Positions 35,956 through 45,085 of a stretch of DNA of 64,000 nt are shown piece by piece. The DNA comes from Rhodocyclales bacterium (lineage in GTDB: Bacteria > Pseudomonadota > Gammaproteobacteria > Burkholderiales > Rhodocyclaceae): the NCBI GenBank assembly GCA_028292485.1, contig JAQGMG010000005.1, positions 62,001 through 126,000 of the forward strand. Reading direction: 5' to 3'. Position numbers and translations under genes: made by a program. The notes under the pieces are model-generated. The model worked only from the letters and a program-made list of their open reading frames with translations, was not told the origin of the DNA and did no database searches. The number at the start of each line of letters is the position of its first letter. Position 1 is the first letter of the stretch.

Positions 35956-37050
35956 ATGCCGCTTGATGTGCCACTGATCTTGTTGGGTGGATTCGCGTTG
36001 TCTTGGTTCGGCTCGGCAGCGATGCGTCGTTATGCACTGTCGAGAGCAATGTTGGATGTACCCAATGAACGTAGCTCGCATGTCGTGCCGACACCACGTG
36101 GCGGCGGGGTGGCGTTTGTTTTTAGCTTCCTGATAGGTCTCTTGGTATTTCGCTTCTGCGGGCATGCAGATTCTTCCTTGCGCATCGCCATGGCACTTGG
36201 GGGCGGTATCGTGACACTTGTCGGATTTCGTGATGATCGCAAATCGTTGTCCATACGCGCCAAGTTCTTCTGGCACCTGTTGGCCTCGGTTATCGCTTTG
36301 GTCGCGCTTGGAGGTTGGTCAACCTTGGCCTTGGGGGTGTTGGATGTACGCTGGGGTTGGTGGGGGTTTTTTGTTGGCTTGCCCTTTCTCATCTGGGCCA
36401 TCAACCTCTTCAACTTCATGGATGGCATAGACGGGCTTGCGATATCGGAGGCCGTTTTCCTGGCTCTTGCAAGTGCTTTAGTGATTACCATGGCAGGCGG
36501 TTCGGCGTTTGAATCCTTGTTGCTGGCGGCAGCGTGCCTCGGCTTTGCATTTCTCAATTGGCCCCCAGCGAAGCTGTTTATGGGAGATGCCGGTAGTGGA
36601 TTTCTGGGATTTGTCTATGCCGTGATTGCGCTGGACTCCACCGCCGCCCTTGAGACGACGGTGTGGCCATGGCTGATCTTGCCTGCCGTCTTTGTTATTG
36701 ACGCCAGTTACACCTTGTTGTGTCGTTTTTTGACCGGGCAGCGATGGTATGAAGCGCACTGCAGTCATGCCTATCAACATGCCGCACGACGCTTCAATGG
36801 TCACCGGCCGGTGACTATTGCGACACAATTTGTCAATGTATGCTGGTTGCTACCACTGGCTTGTGCTGCACAACACTGGCCAAGACTTGGGGCGCTCCTG
36901 ACGTTTTTTGCTTGGCTGCCATTACTGTATTTGGCACGCTACTTCAAAGCCGGTAATTGCAAGGGAAATGCCGGGGACCCCGCCTTTCGCGAAGACCAGC
37001 GATTGGCTGCGCAAGCGACGGCAAGTAGGTCCGCGGAGTTGCGCGCCTAA
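35956..37050 (+). CDS. WecA/WbpL-type undecaprenyl-phosphate sugar-1-phosphate transferase
   Basis: The 364-residue polytopic membrane protein belongs to the MraY/WecA superfamily. It shows DVPNERSSHVVPTPRGGGVA, NLFNFMDGIDGLA with the catalytic aspartates, KLFMGDAGSGFLGF, and the loop HCSHAYQHAARRF, which replaces the MraY histidine motif. WbpL-like enzymes start O-antigen chains with FucNAc or GlcNAc. It is the second initiating transferase in the operon and of another fold than the PglC-like one. The ATG at 35956 is preferred over a GTG one codon earlier. Confidence 0.9.
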   Translation: MPLDVPLILLGGFALSWFGSAAMRRYALSRAMLDVPNERSSHVVPTPRGGGVAFVFSFLIGLLVFRFCGHADSSLRIAMALGGGIVTLVGFRDDRKSLSIRAKFFWHLLASVIALVALGGWSTLALGVLDVRWGWWGFFVGLPFLIWAINLFNFMDGIDGLAISEAVFLALASALVITMAGGSAFESLLLAAACLGFAFLNWPPAKLFMGDAGSGFLGFVYAVIALDSTAALETTVWPWLILPAVFVIDASYTLLCRFLTGQRWYEAHCSHAYQHAARRFNGHRPVTIATQFVNVCWLLPLACAAQHWPRLGALLTFFAWLPLLYLARYFKAGNCKGNAGDPAFREDQRLAAQATASRSAELRA

Positions 37051-37137
37051 GGCACGAGTGATGCGGTAATATAACTGCCGCATACCTTGATGCGGATGAA
37101 GATCCATTCGCCCATACTCCATATCCATTTGACATCA

Positions 37138-38145
37138 ATGAAGATACTTGTCACAGGCGCAGCCGGGTTTATTGGTATGCATGTTTGTGAGCGCTTGATT
37201 GCGCGTGGCGACGAGGTCGTCGGAATAGACAACCTCAACGACTACTACAGTCCGCAGCTCAAAACCGATCGCCTGAATCGTTTGATTCCAAACGCCGCCT
37301 TCCGCTTCATCAAGCTTGATGTGGCCGACCGTGCAGGAATCGAGGCGCTGTTTGCGGCTGAGCAATTCGGGCGGGTCATCCACTTGGCGGCGCAGGCGGG
37401 AGTGCGTTATTCGATCAAGAATCCGCACGCCTATGCGGATAGCAATCTTGTTGGCTTCGTCAATATCCTGGAAGGCTGTAGGCACAATAAGGTCCAGCAT
37501 CTGGTGTATGCCTCCAGCTCTAGCGTGTATGGTGGCAACACGAAGATGCCTTTTTGCGAGTCGGACAGTGTTGACCATCCCGTCAGTCTGTATGCCGCGA
37601 CCAAAAAAGCCAATGAGTTGATGGCCCATACCTATAGTCATCTTTACGATTTGCCCACGACCGGTCTGCGTTTTTTCACAGTCTATGGCCCTTGGGGGCG
37701 GCCAGACATGGCCCCGTTCCTGTTTACGAGCGCCATACTCGAAGGGCGCCCTATTAATGTCTTCAACCACGGTCAAATGAAGCGAGATTTCACCTACATC
37801 GACGATATCGTCGAGGGTGTGCTCCGCACCGTGGATCGACCGGCCGAGCCAGCTGCCGATTTCAACCCGGATAAGCCCGATGCCGCGTTGTCATATGCGC
37901 CTTATCGGGTGTTTAACATAGGCAACAGTGACCCCGTCGAGTTGATGGATTTTATTGGCGCCATTGAAAATTCAATTGGCATGAAAGCGACCAAAAATTT
38001 TCTGCCCATGCAGGACGGCGACGTGCCAGCCACCTATGCGGACACTGAAGCATTGAAGGCTTGGACTGGATTTGTGCCGTCCACAAGCGTTGTGGATGGT
38101 GTAGCTCGTTTCGCAGCATGGTACCGAGCGTATTATTCAATATGA
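37138..38145 (+). CDS. UDP-glucuronate 4-epimerase-like SDR
   Basis: The 335-residue extended SDR starts [20 protein letters not shown]. It has [38 protein letters not shown], and the YxxxK motif in [13 protein letters not shown] followed by [13 protein letters not shown]. These blocks mark the group that epimerises UDP-glucuronate to UDP-galacturonate (Cap1J, WbnF, LpsL). The ATG at 37138 gives the normal N-terminus. It is separated from the following cassette by about 280 bases. Confidence 0.92.
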   Translation: MKILVTGAAGFIGMHVCERLIARGDEVVGIDNLNDYYSPQLKTDRLNRLIPNAAFRFIKLDVADRAGIEALFAAEQFGRVIHLAAQAGVRYSIKNPHAYADSNLVGFVNILEGCRHNKVQHLVYASSSSVYGGNTKMPFCESDSVDHPVSLYAATKKANELMAHTYSHLYDLPTTGLRFFTVYGPWGRPDMAPFLFTSAILEGRPINVFNHGQMKRDFTYIDDIVEGVLRTVDRPAEPAADFNPDKPDAALSYAPYRVFNIGNSDPVELMDFIGAIENSIGMKATKNFLPMQDGDVPATYADTEALKAWTGFVPSTSVVDGVARFAAWYRAYYSI

Positions 38146-38428
38146 ATATTTATTTCAGATGAACGCATCGCAGTTCATGCGGGCATTCGAAAGGACTTGC
38201 TTTGAGTTTCGTATTCGGCAGTGCGCCTCGAGAGTATCCGCGCTCAATGTACAATCAGTGCGGATAAGCGCCATTGGGCGCGCATACAGGATACTTTTCT
38301 GCGGAAAGCACAGAAAAAGTGCAAAAAAATGGCCGCTTGATTCATTGAAGGCATAAATTGTTTTAGAGCGTTCGGTCCGCCTCCACATGGTCGGCGATTT
38401 TACAGTTGATTATTTGCTTGTGAAAATC
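38146..38428 (+). other. Intergenic gap between two sugar-gene blocks
   Basis: This 283-base gap is the longest one between genes from 17 to 58 kb and is richer in AT than the genes before it. A 65-codon frame inside has no recognisable features. A promoter of the following cassette would be expected here, but I see no well-spaced pair of -35 and -10 boxes. It looks like a border between two blocks of different origin. Confidence 0.5.
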
Positions 38429-39370
38429 ATGAAAATTCTTGTAACAGGTGGTTGTGGTTATAAAGGGCACGTGCTCGTTCCAAAGTTGCTTCGCAAAGGT
38501 TATGAGGTCATTGCATTCGATACGCAGTGGTTTGGCAATTACCACGAGCCGCATGAAAATTTGCAGGTCGTCAAAGGGGATGTTCGCAACATAGATTCGA
38601 TCCCACTGAAAGGTGTTGATTGCATTATTCATTTGTCATCAATCGCAAATGATCCATGCGGCGACCTGAATCCGCAGCTCACATGGGAAGTCAGTGCGTT
38701 AGCAACAATGCAATTGGCTGACAAAGCCAAACGCCTGGGCATCAAGCATTTTATTTTTGCTTCGTCAGGCAGCGTTTATGGCGTGAAAGACGAGCCGCAA
38801 GTTACCGAAGACCTGGAGCTCAAGCCCATCTCCGAATACAACAAGACCAAGATGGTTTCGGAACGTGTTCTGATGAGTTACAGCGACGACATGGTGGTGC
38901 AAATCGTTCGGCCAGCCACGGTTTGTGGTGTGTCGCCGCGCATGCGTCTGGATGTCGCAGTGAATCTTCTTACCATGCAGGCTTTGTCAAAAGGCAAGAT
39001 CACCGTATTTGGCGGCAATCAAGCGCGGCCAAATATTCACATCGATGACATAACAGACCTCTACCTTTTCCTGATCGAGCATCCTGAGGTGACGGGGATA
39101 TACAATGCAGGTTTCGAAAATATATCCATATTGGATATAGCCAATATTGTCACGAAATATATCCCTGTCGAGATCGTGGTGACCGAATCAAATGACCCGC
39201 GCTCGTACCGCGTCAATTCCGACAAACTGTTGGCTACCGGTTTCCGGCCCAAGAAGTCAGTTGATTGTGCGGTACGTGAGATCATCGAGAAATTCCAAAG
39301 TGGAGCACTCAAGGACGAGGATCGTTTTTATAACTTGAAGTGGATGCAGCAGACGGTATTGGCGTCCTGA
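38429..39370 (+). CDS. NAD-dependent nucleotide-sugar epimerase/dehydratase
   Basis: The 313-residue extended SDR has the nucleotide motif GGCGYKGHVLVPKLL, an SSGSVYG block, and YxxxK in SEYNKTKMVSERV. It resembles general NAD-dependent epimerases of sugar clusters (GalE/WcaG-like), but the substrate is not recognisable. The ATG at 38429 fits the fold start; a GTG three codons earlier is an alternative. It opens a cassette with an SIS isomerase, another SDR and a second split transketolase. Confidence 0.8.
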   Translation: MKILVTGGCGYKGHVLVPKLLRKGYEVIAFDTQWFGNYHEPHENLQVVKGDVRNIDSIPLKGVDCIIHLSSIANDPCGDLNPQLTWEVSALATMQLADKAKRLGIKHFIFASSGSVYGVKDEPQVTEDLELKPISEYNKTKMVSERVLMSYSDDMVVQIVRPATVCGVSPRMRLDVAVNLLTMQALSKGKITVFGGNQARPNIHIDDITDLYLFLIEHPEVTGIYNAGFENISILDIANIVTKYIPVEIVVTESNDPRSYRVNSDKLLATGFRPKKSVDCAVREIIEKFQSGALKDEDRFYNLKWMQQTVLAS

Positions 39371-39390
39371 TCTTGCCCCGGAGTCAGATA

Positions 39391-39975
39391 ATGCATTCAA
39401 CCGAAATATTTTCTGCTTATGCGGATCGCCTATCTACGGTGCTTGCTACGGCGGACTGGTCGCCCGTAGCTGCTTTGGCCGAGGAGATGAAGCGCTGTTG
39501 GGAAACTGGTGCGCAGGTATTCATTTGTGGCAACGGCGGGAGCGCTGGCAACGCCATTCATCTCGCTAACGACTATCTGTACGGAATTGCCAAGCGCAAA
39601 GGGGGTGGCTTACGTGTGACGGCACTCTCTGCAAATGCGGCTGTGCTTACGTGCCTGGCGAACGATGTTGGTTATGACCAGATATACGCGGAGCAACTTG
39701 CAGTCCAGGCCAAGGCTGGTGATTTGCTGATCGTTCTTTCCGGTAGCGGCAATTCTCCTAACATCGTCGCAGCGCTCGAGCAGGCGAAGGAAATGGATGT
39801 GCGGTCCTGTGCCATCCTCGGTTACTCCGGAGGGAAGAGCCTGGCGTTAGCAGATATTGCTGTTCACTTCCCGATTGACGATATGCAGATATCCGAAGAT
39901 ATGCAAATGGTGGTAGGCCACATGTTGATGCAGTGGTTATATGCGCATCGTCCTCAAACCGGGAATGGAGGCTAA
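39391..39975 (+). CDS. SIS-domain sugar-phosphate isomerase (GmhA-like)
   Basis: The 194-residue protein has the SIS fold with FICGNGGSAGNAIHLANDYL and IVLSGSGNSPNIVAALEQA, close to sedoheptulose-7-phosphate isomerase GmhA in length and layout. GmhA carries a QExHxxxxH-like motif near its end; here the same region reads SEDMQMVVGH, so one catalytic position appears to differ. It may isomerise a ketose phosphate other than sedoheptulose 7-phosphate. The presence of a transketolase next door, which makes ketose phosphates, supports this reading. Confidence 0.82.
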   Translation: MHSTEIFSAYADRLSTVLATADWSPVAALAEEMKRCWETGAQVFICGNGGSAGNAIHLANDYLYGIAKRKGGGLRVTALSANAAVLTCLANDVGYDQIYAEQLAVQAKAGDLLIVLSGSGNSPNIVAALEQAKEMDVRSCAILGYSGGKSLALADIAVHFPIDDMQISEDMQMVVGHMLMQWLYAHRPQTGNGG

Positions 39976-39980
39976 TACCG

Positions 39981-40967
39981 ATGCAAACAGTCTTTGTCGT
40001 TGGCAGCAATTCCTTCTCTGGCGCGAGCTTTGTCGACTATTTGCTGGAGCAAGGCATAAGGGTCATTGGCACAAGCCGTTCCGCCGAATCAATTCCTGCT
40101 TTGTTGCCGTATAAATGGCACGACCACTCCGGTTTTGCATTTCATCAGCTCGATCTGAACAATGACTTGCCGGCTATCACCTCTTTACTTAAGGAGGCTC
40201 AGCCCGAGTACGTTGTAAATTTTGCGGCTCAAAGCATGGTAGGCGAAAGTTGGCAACACCCCGGCGATTGGTTCATGACCAATGCCGTGTCAACCATCAA
40301 GTTCCATGACGAACTGCGCAAGCTCGATTTCCTCAAACGCTATGTACATGTATCCACGCCAGAGGTTTATGGCAGCTGTTCGGGTTTTGTGAAAGAGGAC
40401 TTCCCCTTCAATCCGAGCACTCCTTACGCCGTATCGCGCGCTGCGGCAGACATGAGCTTGCGTACGTTTCATGCTGCCTATGATTTTCCTGTGGTGACGA
40501 CGCGAGCCGCGAACGTGTACGGTCCCGGACAGCAGCTCTACCGCATTATTCCGCGCACGATTCTGTTCATCATGTTGGGGCGTAAGCTCCAGTTGCATGG
40601 CGGTGGTTCGTCAACGCGATCCTTCATTCACATGCGCGATGTCTCCGAGGCCACATGGAGGATTGCGCTGGATGGCAGAAATGGCGACACCTACCATATC
40701 TCCACTGATTCGGTAATTTCGATTCGTGATCTCGTGGCAAAAATATGCACACGGCTTGAAGTGGATTTCGACAAGCATGTTGAAGTGGTGGGCGAGCGTC
40801 TTGGCAAGGACTCGGCCTATCATCTGGACAGCACCAAACTGCGTGAAGAACTTGGCTGGCGCGATCAGATCACGTTGGATCAAGGAATTGATGCCTGCGT
40901 GACCTGGGTAAAACAAAACTTTGATGCACTCAAAGATCACCCTTTCGACTATTTGCACAAACCCTGA
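39981..40967 (+). CDS. NAD-dependent nucleotide-sugar dehydratase-like SDR
   Basis: The 328-residue protein resembles sugar 4,6-dehydratases: VVGSNSFSGASFVDYLL, NFAAQSMVGESWQHPGDW, HVSTPEVYG (TPEVYG is typical of dehydratases) and FIHMRDVSEATW. The catalytic YxxxK motif reads TPYAVSRAAAD, with Arg in place of Lys, so the chemistry may be altered. It is followed 3 bases later by the transketolase subunit gene. The sugar and the carrier nucleotide are unknown. Confidence 0.8.
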   Translation: MQTVFVVGSNSFSGASFVDYLLEQGIRVIGTSRSAESIPALLPYKWHDHSGFAFHQLDLNNDLPAITSLLKEAQPEYVVNFAAQSMVGESWQHPGDWFMTNAVSTIKFHDELRKLDFLKRYVHVSTPEVYGSCSGFVKEDFPFNPSTPYAVSRAAADMSLRTFHAAYDFPVVTTRAANVYGPGQQLYRIIPRTILFIMLGRKLQLHGGGSSTRSFIHMRDVSEATWRIALDGRNGDTYHISTDSVISIRDLVAKICTRLEVDFDKHVEVVGERLGKDSAYHLDSTKLREELGWRDQITLDQGIDACVTWVKQNFDALKDHPFDYLHKP

Positions 40968-40970
40968 CTT

Positions 40971-41795
40971 ATGGCTGATATCGCTGCTTTGGAAGCACGG
41001 GCGCGTACATTGCGCGCTCGCATCATTGAAACGTCTTCGCGTTCAGGTACGCCTCATTTGGGGTCCTGTCTTTCTTGTGTAGACATTCTTACGGCACTCT
41101 ACTTCGAGGTTTTGCGCATCGACGTGAATGCGCCGCGCTCGCCTGATCGAGACCGTTTCATTCTCAGCAAGGGGCATGGTGCGCCAGCATTGTTCCAGGT
41201 GTTGGCAATGCGGGGTTTTTATCCCGAAGCAATGCTCGATAACTATGGAGCGGATGGCGGTGTTTTCGCCGAACATCCGCCTACGCCAGATCACCTGGCG
41301 GGTATTGAGGCCGCGACAGGATCGCTGGGCCACGGCCTGCCTATTGGCTTGGGGATGGCGCTCGCCGCACGCATACAGCGCCAGAGCTACAAGGTGTTTG
41401 CAGTGCTCAGTGACGGTGAATGCAACGAAGGCTCGGTGTGGGAGGCTGCGCTGCTTGCTGCCTCGCAGAAGGTGAGCGATTTGTGCGTGGTGATCGACTT
41501 CAATAAATGGCAGGCCACAGGACGAAGTGAAGAAGTCCTTGCGCTGGCTCCGTTGGCAGAAAAGTGGCGGGCATTCGGCTGGAATGCCATTGAGGTGGAT
41601 GGGCACAACATGAATGAATTGCTGGGCGCATTTGCGATTTTTGCGCAAGGCAATGAACGCCCGACAGCCATCATCGCCCATACGGTCAAGGGCAAGGGCG
41701 TCTCTTTCATGGAAGACGACAACAATTGGCATTACCGTATCCCGACCGCGGAAGAGGTGATCAAGTCCAAGATCGAGCTGGGGGTGCCAGTATGA
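40971..41795 (+). CDS. Split transketolase, N-terminal subunit, second copy
   Basis: The 274-residue protein is the TPP pyrophosphate-binding domain: SGTPHLGSCLSCVDILTALY, LSKGHGAPALFQ, HPPTPDHLAGIEAATGSLGH and SDGECNEGSVWEAAL. The metal motif GDG is SDG here, a mild deviation. The partner overlaps by 4 bases. It differs clearly from the first copy at 25.29 kb, so the two pairs are old paralogues and not a recent duplication. Confidence 0.88.
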   Translation: MADIAALEARARTLRARIIETSSRSGTPHLGSCLSCVDILTALYFEVLRIDVNAPRSPDRDRFILSKGHGAPALFQVLAMRGFYPEAMLDNYGADGGVFAEHPPTPDHLAGIEAATGSLGHGLPIGLGMALAARIQRQSYKVFAVLSDGECNEGSVWEAALLAASQKVSDLCVVIDFNKWQATGRSEEVLALAPLAEKWRAFGWNAIEVDGHNMNELLGAFAIFAQGNERPTAIIAHTVKGKGVSFMEDDNNWHYRIPTAEEVIKSKIELGVPV

Positions 41796-42712
41796 GAAAT
41801 GCATTTGCGGATGAAGTCACCAAGCTTGCAGCGCAGAATCAGCGTGTGGTCATGCTGTCGGGAGATATTGGTAACAAGCTGTTTGATAACTTCAAGAAAG
41901 TCGACGAGCGCCGCTTTTACAATTGCGGCGTAGCCGAAGCCAATATGATGGGTGTGGCGGCAGGCATGGCGCTCTCTGGTCTGCGCCCCCTCGTGTACAC
42001 AATTACGCCCTTCACGACGACACGCTGCTTCGAGCAGATTCGCGTTGATGCGTGTTACCACCATGTTCCGGTGACAATCGTTGGCACGGGGTCTGGTTTG
42101 TCCTATGCCGAGCTGGGCCCTACGCATCACTCCCTGGAGGACATGGCTATCCTGCGCACACTGCCAGGCATGAGCGTGCTGGCGCCTTGTGACGCCAATG
42201 AGTTGCGTGCTTGTTTGCGCGCAGCGCTCAAGCAAGATGGTCCGGTCTACATTCGCATTGGCAAGAAGGGTGAGCCCACGATATTCAATGAAGTGCCTGA
42301 TCTGCACATCGGGCGTGCCTCGATCGTTAGAGCGGGTAGCGATGTGGCGTTGCTGTCAGCGGGAACCATGATGGGTGAAGCACTTGCTGCGGCGGACCGT
42401 CTCCATGCTGAAGGCATTTCTGCCGAAGTCGTCAGCATGCATTCGATCAAGCCTCTGGACGTTGAGTATCTTGCTGGCGCCGCTCAGCGCTTCAAGTTGA
42501 TTGCGACCATTGAAGAGCATGGTTTGATTGGTGGCTTGGGTAGCGCCGTAGCTGAATGGCGAGCCAGGGCCAATGCGCCGGTGCGTCAGCTGGCCTTTGG
42601 TACGCCGGATGAGTTCATGCACGAAGTCGGTTCGCAGGAGTACGCGCGCCGTAAATATGGTTTGACCGCAGAGGTCATGGCTTCAGGTGTCTCGCAAGCG
42701 TTCAGGGAGTAG
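41792..42712 (+). CDS. Split transketolase, C-terminal subunit, second copy
   Basis: The 306-residue protein has the catalytic glutamate in NCGVAEANMMGVAAGM, the substrate loop SYAELGPTHHSLEDMA and the C-terminal block VVSMHSIKPLDVEYLAG. It completes the TPP enzyme with the preceding gene. Both copies of this subunit start with the same bases (ATGAGAAATGCATTT) and protein MRNAF. It stands between sugar SDRs and a phosphatase-like gene, so a role in making an unusual sugar precursor is likely. Confidence 0.88.
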   Translation: MRNAFADEVTKLAAQNQRVVMLSGDIGNKLFDNFKKVDERRFYNCGVAEANMMGVAAGMALSGLRPLVYTITPFTTTRCFEQIRVDACYHHVPVTIVGTGSGLSYAELGPTHHSLEDMAILRTLPGMSVLAPCDANELRACLRAALKQDGPVYIRIGKKGEPTIFNEVPDLHIGRASIVRAGSDVALLSAGTMMGEALAAADRLHAEGISAEVVSMHSIKPLDVEYLAGAAQRFKLIATIEEHGLIGGLGSAVAEWRARANAPVRQLAFGTPDEFMHEVGSQEYARRKYGLTAEVMASGVSQAFRE

Positions 42713-42719
42713 AGTTTTC

Positions 42720-43328
42720 ATGCGGATTGGCCTGGATTTCGACAACACGATTGTCAGCTACGACGCATTGTTTCATAAAGTCGCTTTAGAGCAGAACGCG
42801 ATACCTCCTGATACGCCAGTCAATAAAGTAGCGGTGCGTGATTCGTTACGCCGGATCGGCGAGGAGGAGGTCTGGACAGCCATGCAGGGGTATGTCTATG
42901 GCGCCCGTATGGATGAAGCCCAAGCCTACGATGGCGTCATCGCCTTCATGCGCGCTGCCAAGGTGGCGGGGCATGAGCTGTTCATCGTGAGCCACAAGAC
43001 CCGCCATCCTTTTCTGGGCCCCCAGTACGATTTGCATGCCGCAGCACGTGGCTGGATAGACGCACATCTGTGCTGGGACGGTGTGGCGTTGTTGCCTGCG
43101 GAGAACCTGTTTTTCGAGCTGACCAAGCAGGAAAAGCTGGCTCGCATCGATGCCTGTGGTTGCGATGTGTTTGTTGATGATCTGCCTGAGATTCTGGTTG
43201 CAGAAGGCTTCCCCGAAAAGGTGGCCAGATTGCTTTTTGATCCCGAGAATCATCATGCCGAAACCGCTTCGAGTGGACTGCGTGTTTTCGGGAACTGGCA
43301 GCAACTCTCCGAGTTTCTCAACGCATGA
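42720..43328 (+). CDS. HAD-superfamily hydrolase-like protein
   Basis: The 202-residue protein begins MRIGLDFDNTIVSYDALFH, the DxDxT-type first motif of HAD phosphatases. A later Ser in IVSHKTRHP could be motif II and the acidic VFVDDLPEIL motif IV. It could remove a phosphate from a heptose or another sugar phosphate, as GmhB does, though it is not a typical GmhB. Its stop overlaps the start of the kinase-like gene. Confidence 0.78.
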   Translation: MRIGLDFDNTIVSYDALFHKVALEQNAIPPDTPVNKVAVRDSLRRIGEEEVWTAMQGYVYGARMDEAQAYDGVIAFMRAAKVAGHELFIVSHKTRHPFLGPQYDLHAAARGWIDAHLCWDGVALLPAENLFFELTKQEKLARIDACGCDVFVDDLPEILVAEGFPEKVARLLFDPENHHAETASSGLRVFGNWQQLSEFLNA

Positions 43329-44416
43329 CGAACACCCGTGCGGACATCCAGGGCACCGGTGTGAATGCTGCGCAGCTTAGCGCAGCTACGCTTCGCTCGG
43401 GTGTTATGGATCTGTTAGGCCGTGCGGGCAGCAATGCAAAGTTGCGCCGTGTTGAGCCTTGCACGCTGGGCGGCAACAACCGCATCTACCGCGCCGATAC
43501 ATCTGATGGCGCCTTCGCGGTCAAGGCGTATTTTCGTCACGCAGAAGATGGTCGGGATCGCCTTGCAAGCGAGTACGCATTTTTGACCTATGCGAACGCC
43601 GCCGCACCCGGTAGCGTGCCGCGGCAATACGCTTGCAATCCTGACGCCGGGATGGCTTTGTATGAATTTGTCGAGGGGCGCCCTTTTGTAGCGGGTCAGA
43701 TCGGTGCAGATGAAGTGGATGCGGCGACGCGTTTCTTTCGCGCCTTGAACGCACCTGCGTTGCGTGTCGGCGCGCAATTACCGCAAGCATCGGAAGCGTG
43801 CTTTTGCATCGCCGATCATCTTGAACTCATTGATGGCCGTATCACGCGCCTCGTCGATGTATTGCCTCTATCGAGCGTCGATGTGGCTGCGTATGTGCTG
43901 GTTCAGGACATAAGCAAACTTTGGCAGCGACTGTCCGATGAAATACGGAACGGCGCTGCTCGCGTAGGGCTTGACTGCAATGCGCCGCTGCCTGCCGCAC
44001 AACGTTGCATCTCCCCTTCGGATTTTGGCTTCCACAACGCCTTGATCGAGCAGAACGGCAATATCCGTTTTCTCGATTTCGAATATGCGGGTTGGGATGA
44101 TCCAGCGAAAACTGCCGGCGACTTCTTTGCGCAGCTGGCGGTTCCTGTGCCCACAGCCTTCATCGACGACTTCACTGCCGAGATTCTGCGGGATTTTTCG
44201 CAGATACATCAGCCATCGGTGGTCGCTCGACTATTGCGGCCAGCGTATCAAATCAAGTGGTGCTGTATTGCTCTGAATGTGTTCCTGCCTGTCAATCTTG
44301 CCCGCCGTAAATTCGCGAATCCAGGCCTTGACGAAGCCGCGCTCAAGCATGCACAGCTTTACAAGGCTCAACAGCTTTTTCAATCCATTCAAGTGACCAC
44401 AAATGGCCTACATTGA
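43325..44416 (+). CDS. Aminoglycoside phosphotransferase/choline kinase-like protein
   Basis: The 363-residue protein has the APH fold: LGGNNRIYRADTSDGAFAVK as the N-lobe with the ATP-binding lysine, the catalytic loop SPSDFGFHNALIE (Brenner-type D...N) and FLDFEYAGWDDPAKTAGDF as the metal-binding segment. Such kinases phosphorylate small molecules including sugars. Together with the SIS isomerase and the HAD protein it could supply the kinase step of a sugar-1-phosphate route. No nucleotidyltransferase partner is in this cassette. Confidence 0.8.
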   Translation: MTNTRADIQGTGVNAAQLSAATLRSGVMDLLGRAGSNAKLRRVEPCTLGGNNRIYRADTSDGAFAVKAYFRHAEDGRDRLASEYAFLTYANAAAPGSVPRQYACNPDAGMALYEFVEGRPFVAGQIGADEVDAATRFFRALNAPALRVGAQLPQASEACFCIADHLELIDGRITRLVDVLPLSSVDVAAYVLVQDISKLWQRLSDEIRNGAARVGLDCNAPLPAAQRCISPSDFGFHNALIEQNGNIRFLDFEYAGWDDPAKTAGDFFAQLAVPVPTAFIDDFTAEILRDFSQIHQPSVVARLLRPAYQIKWCCIALNVFLPVNLARRKFANPGLDEAALKHAQLYKAQQLFQSIQVTTNGLH

Positions 44417-45074
44417 TTTGATGTCCGTGATTCACAAAAGCACTACGCGTGACTATCTGGCACGCGTTAACGATCCTGATTTTCCCAAGGCAAAAGCGGC
44501 TGCTCTGGCCAAGAAATTCGATTTCGACTACTGGGATGGCGATAGAAAAATCTGCTACGGCGGCTATCGATATATGGAAGGCCGCTGGGAGAAGGTGGCG
44601 CGTGCGATGGTCGAGCAATACGGCATCAAGCCCGGCGATAAAATTCTCGATGTAGGCTGCGGCAAGGGGTTCTTGCTATATGACTTCACCAAGGTCGTTC
44701 CCGGCCTTGAGTTGCATGGCATAGACATTTCGGAATACGCCATCGCGAACTCCAAGGAGGAAATCAGGGATCGTCTGCAGGTCGGTAACGCCACGGCGCT
44801 CCCTTTTCCTGATGACTATTTTGACTTCGTGTTCTCCATCACGACCTTGCACAACCTTCACTGCTATGACCTGGACAAGGCTTTGCGCGAAGTGGAGCGC
44901 GTCGGCAAAAAGAACAAGTACATCTGCGTTGAGTCCTATCGTACCGAAGAGGAGAAAGCCAACCTCCTTTATTGGCAAGTGACCTGTGAAGCTTTCAATA
45001 CTCCGGAAGAGTGGAATTGGTGGTTCAAGCAGACAGGCTATACGGGTGATCACTCTCTCATCTATTTCGAATAA
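44403..45074 (+). CDS. Class I SAM-dependent methyltransferase
   Basis: The 223-residue protein has SAM motif I in ILDVGCGKGFLLYDF, an acidic motif II in ELHGIDISEYAI and the post-motif ITTLHNLHCYDLDKALREVE. The N-terminal region (STTRDYLARVNDPDFPKAKA) recurs in methyltransferases of sugar clusters. It may methylate a nucleotide sugar or a glycan. It overlaps the end of the kinase-like gene by 14 bases. Confidence 0.83.
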   Translation: MAYIDLMSVIHKSTTRDYLARVNDPDFPKAKAAALAKKFDFDYWDGDRKICYGGYRYMEGRWEKVARAMVEQYGIKPGDKILDVGCGKGFLLYDFTKVVPGLELHGIDISEYAIANSKEEIRDRLQVGNATALPFPDDYFDFVFSITTLHNLHCYDLDKALREVERVGKKNKYICVESYRTEEEKANLLYWQVTCEAFNTPEEWNWWFKQTGYTGDHSLIYFE

Positions 45075-45085
45075 GGACGCTCCTC

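Noticed and set aside
37051-37137. Hairpin (ATGCGG...CCGCAT) as terminator
   Set aside because: The stem is only six bases and no T run follows.
38159-38356. 65-codon frame in the intergenic gap
   Set aside because: No ribosome site, no domain and no coupling to neighbours; kept as part of the gap description.
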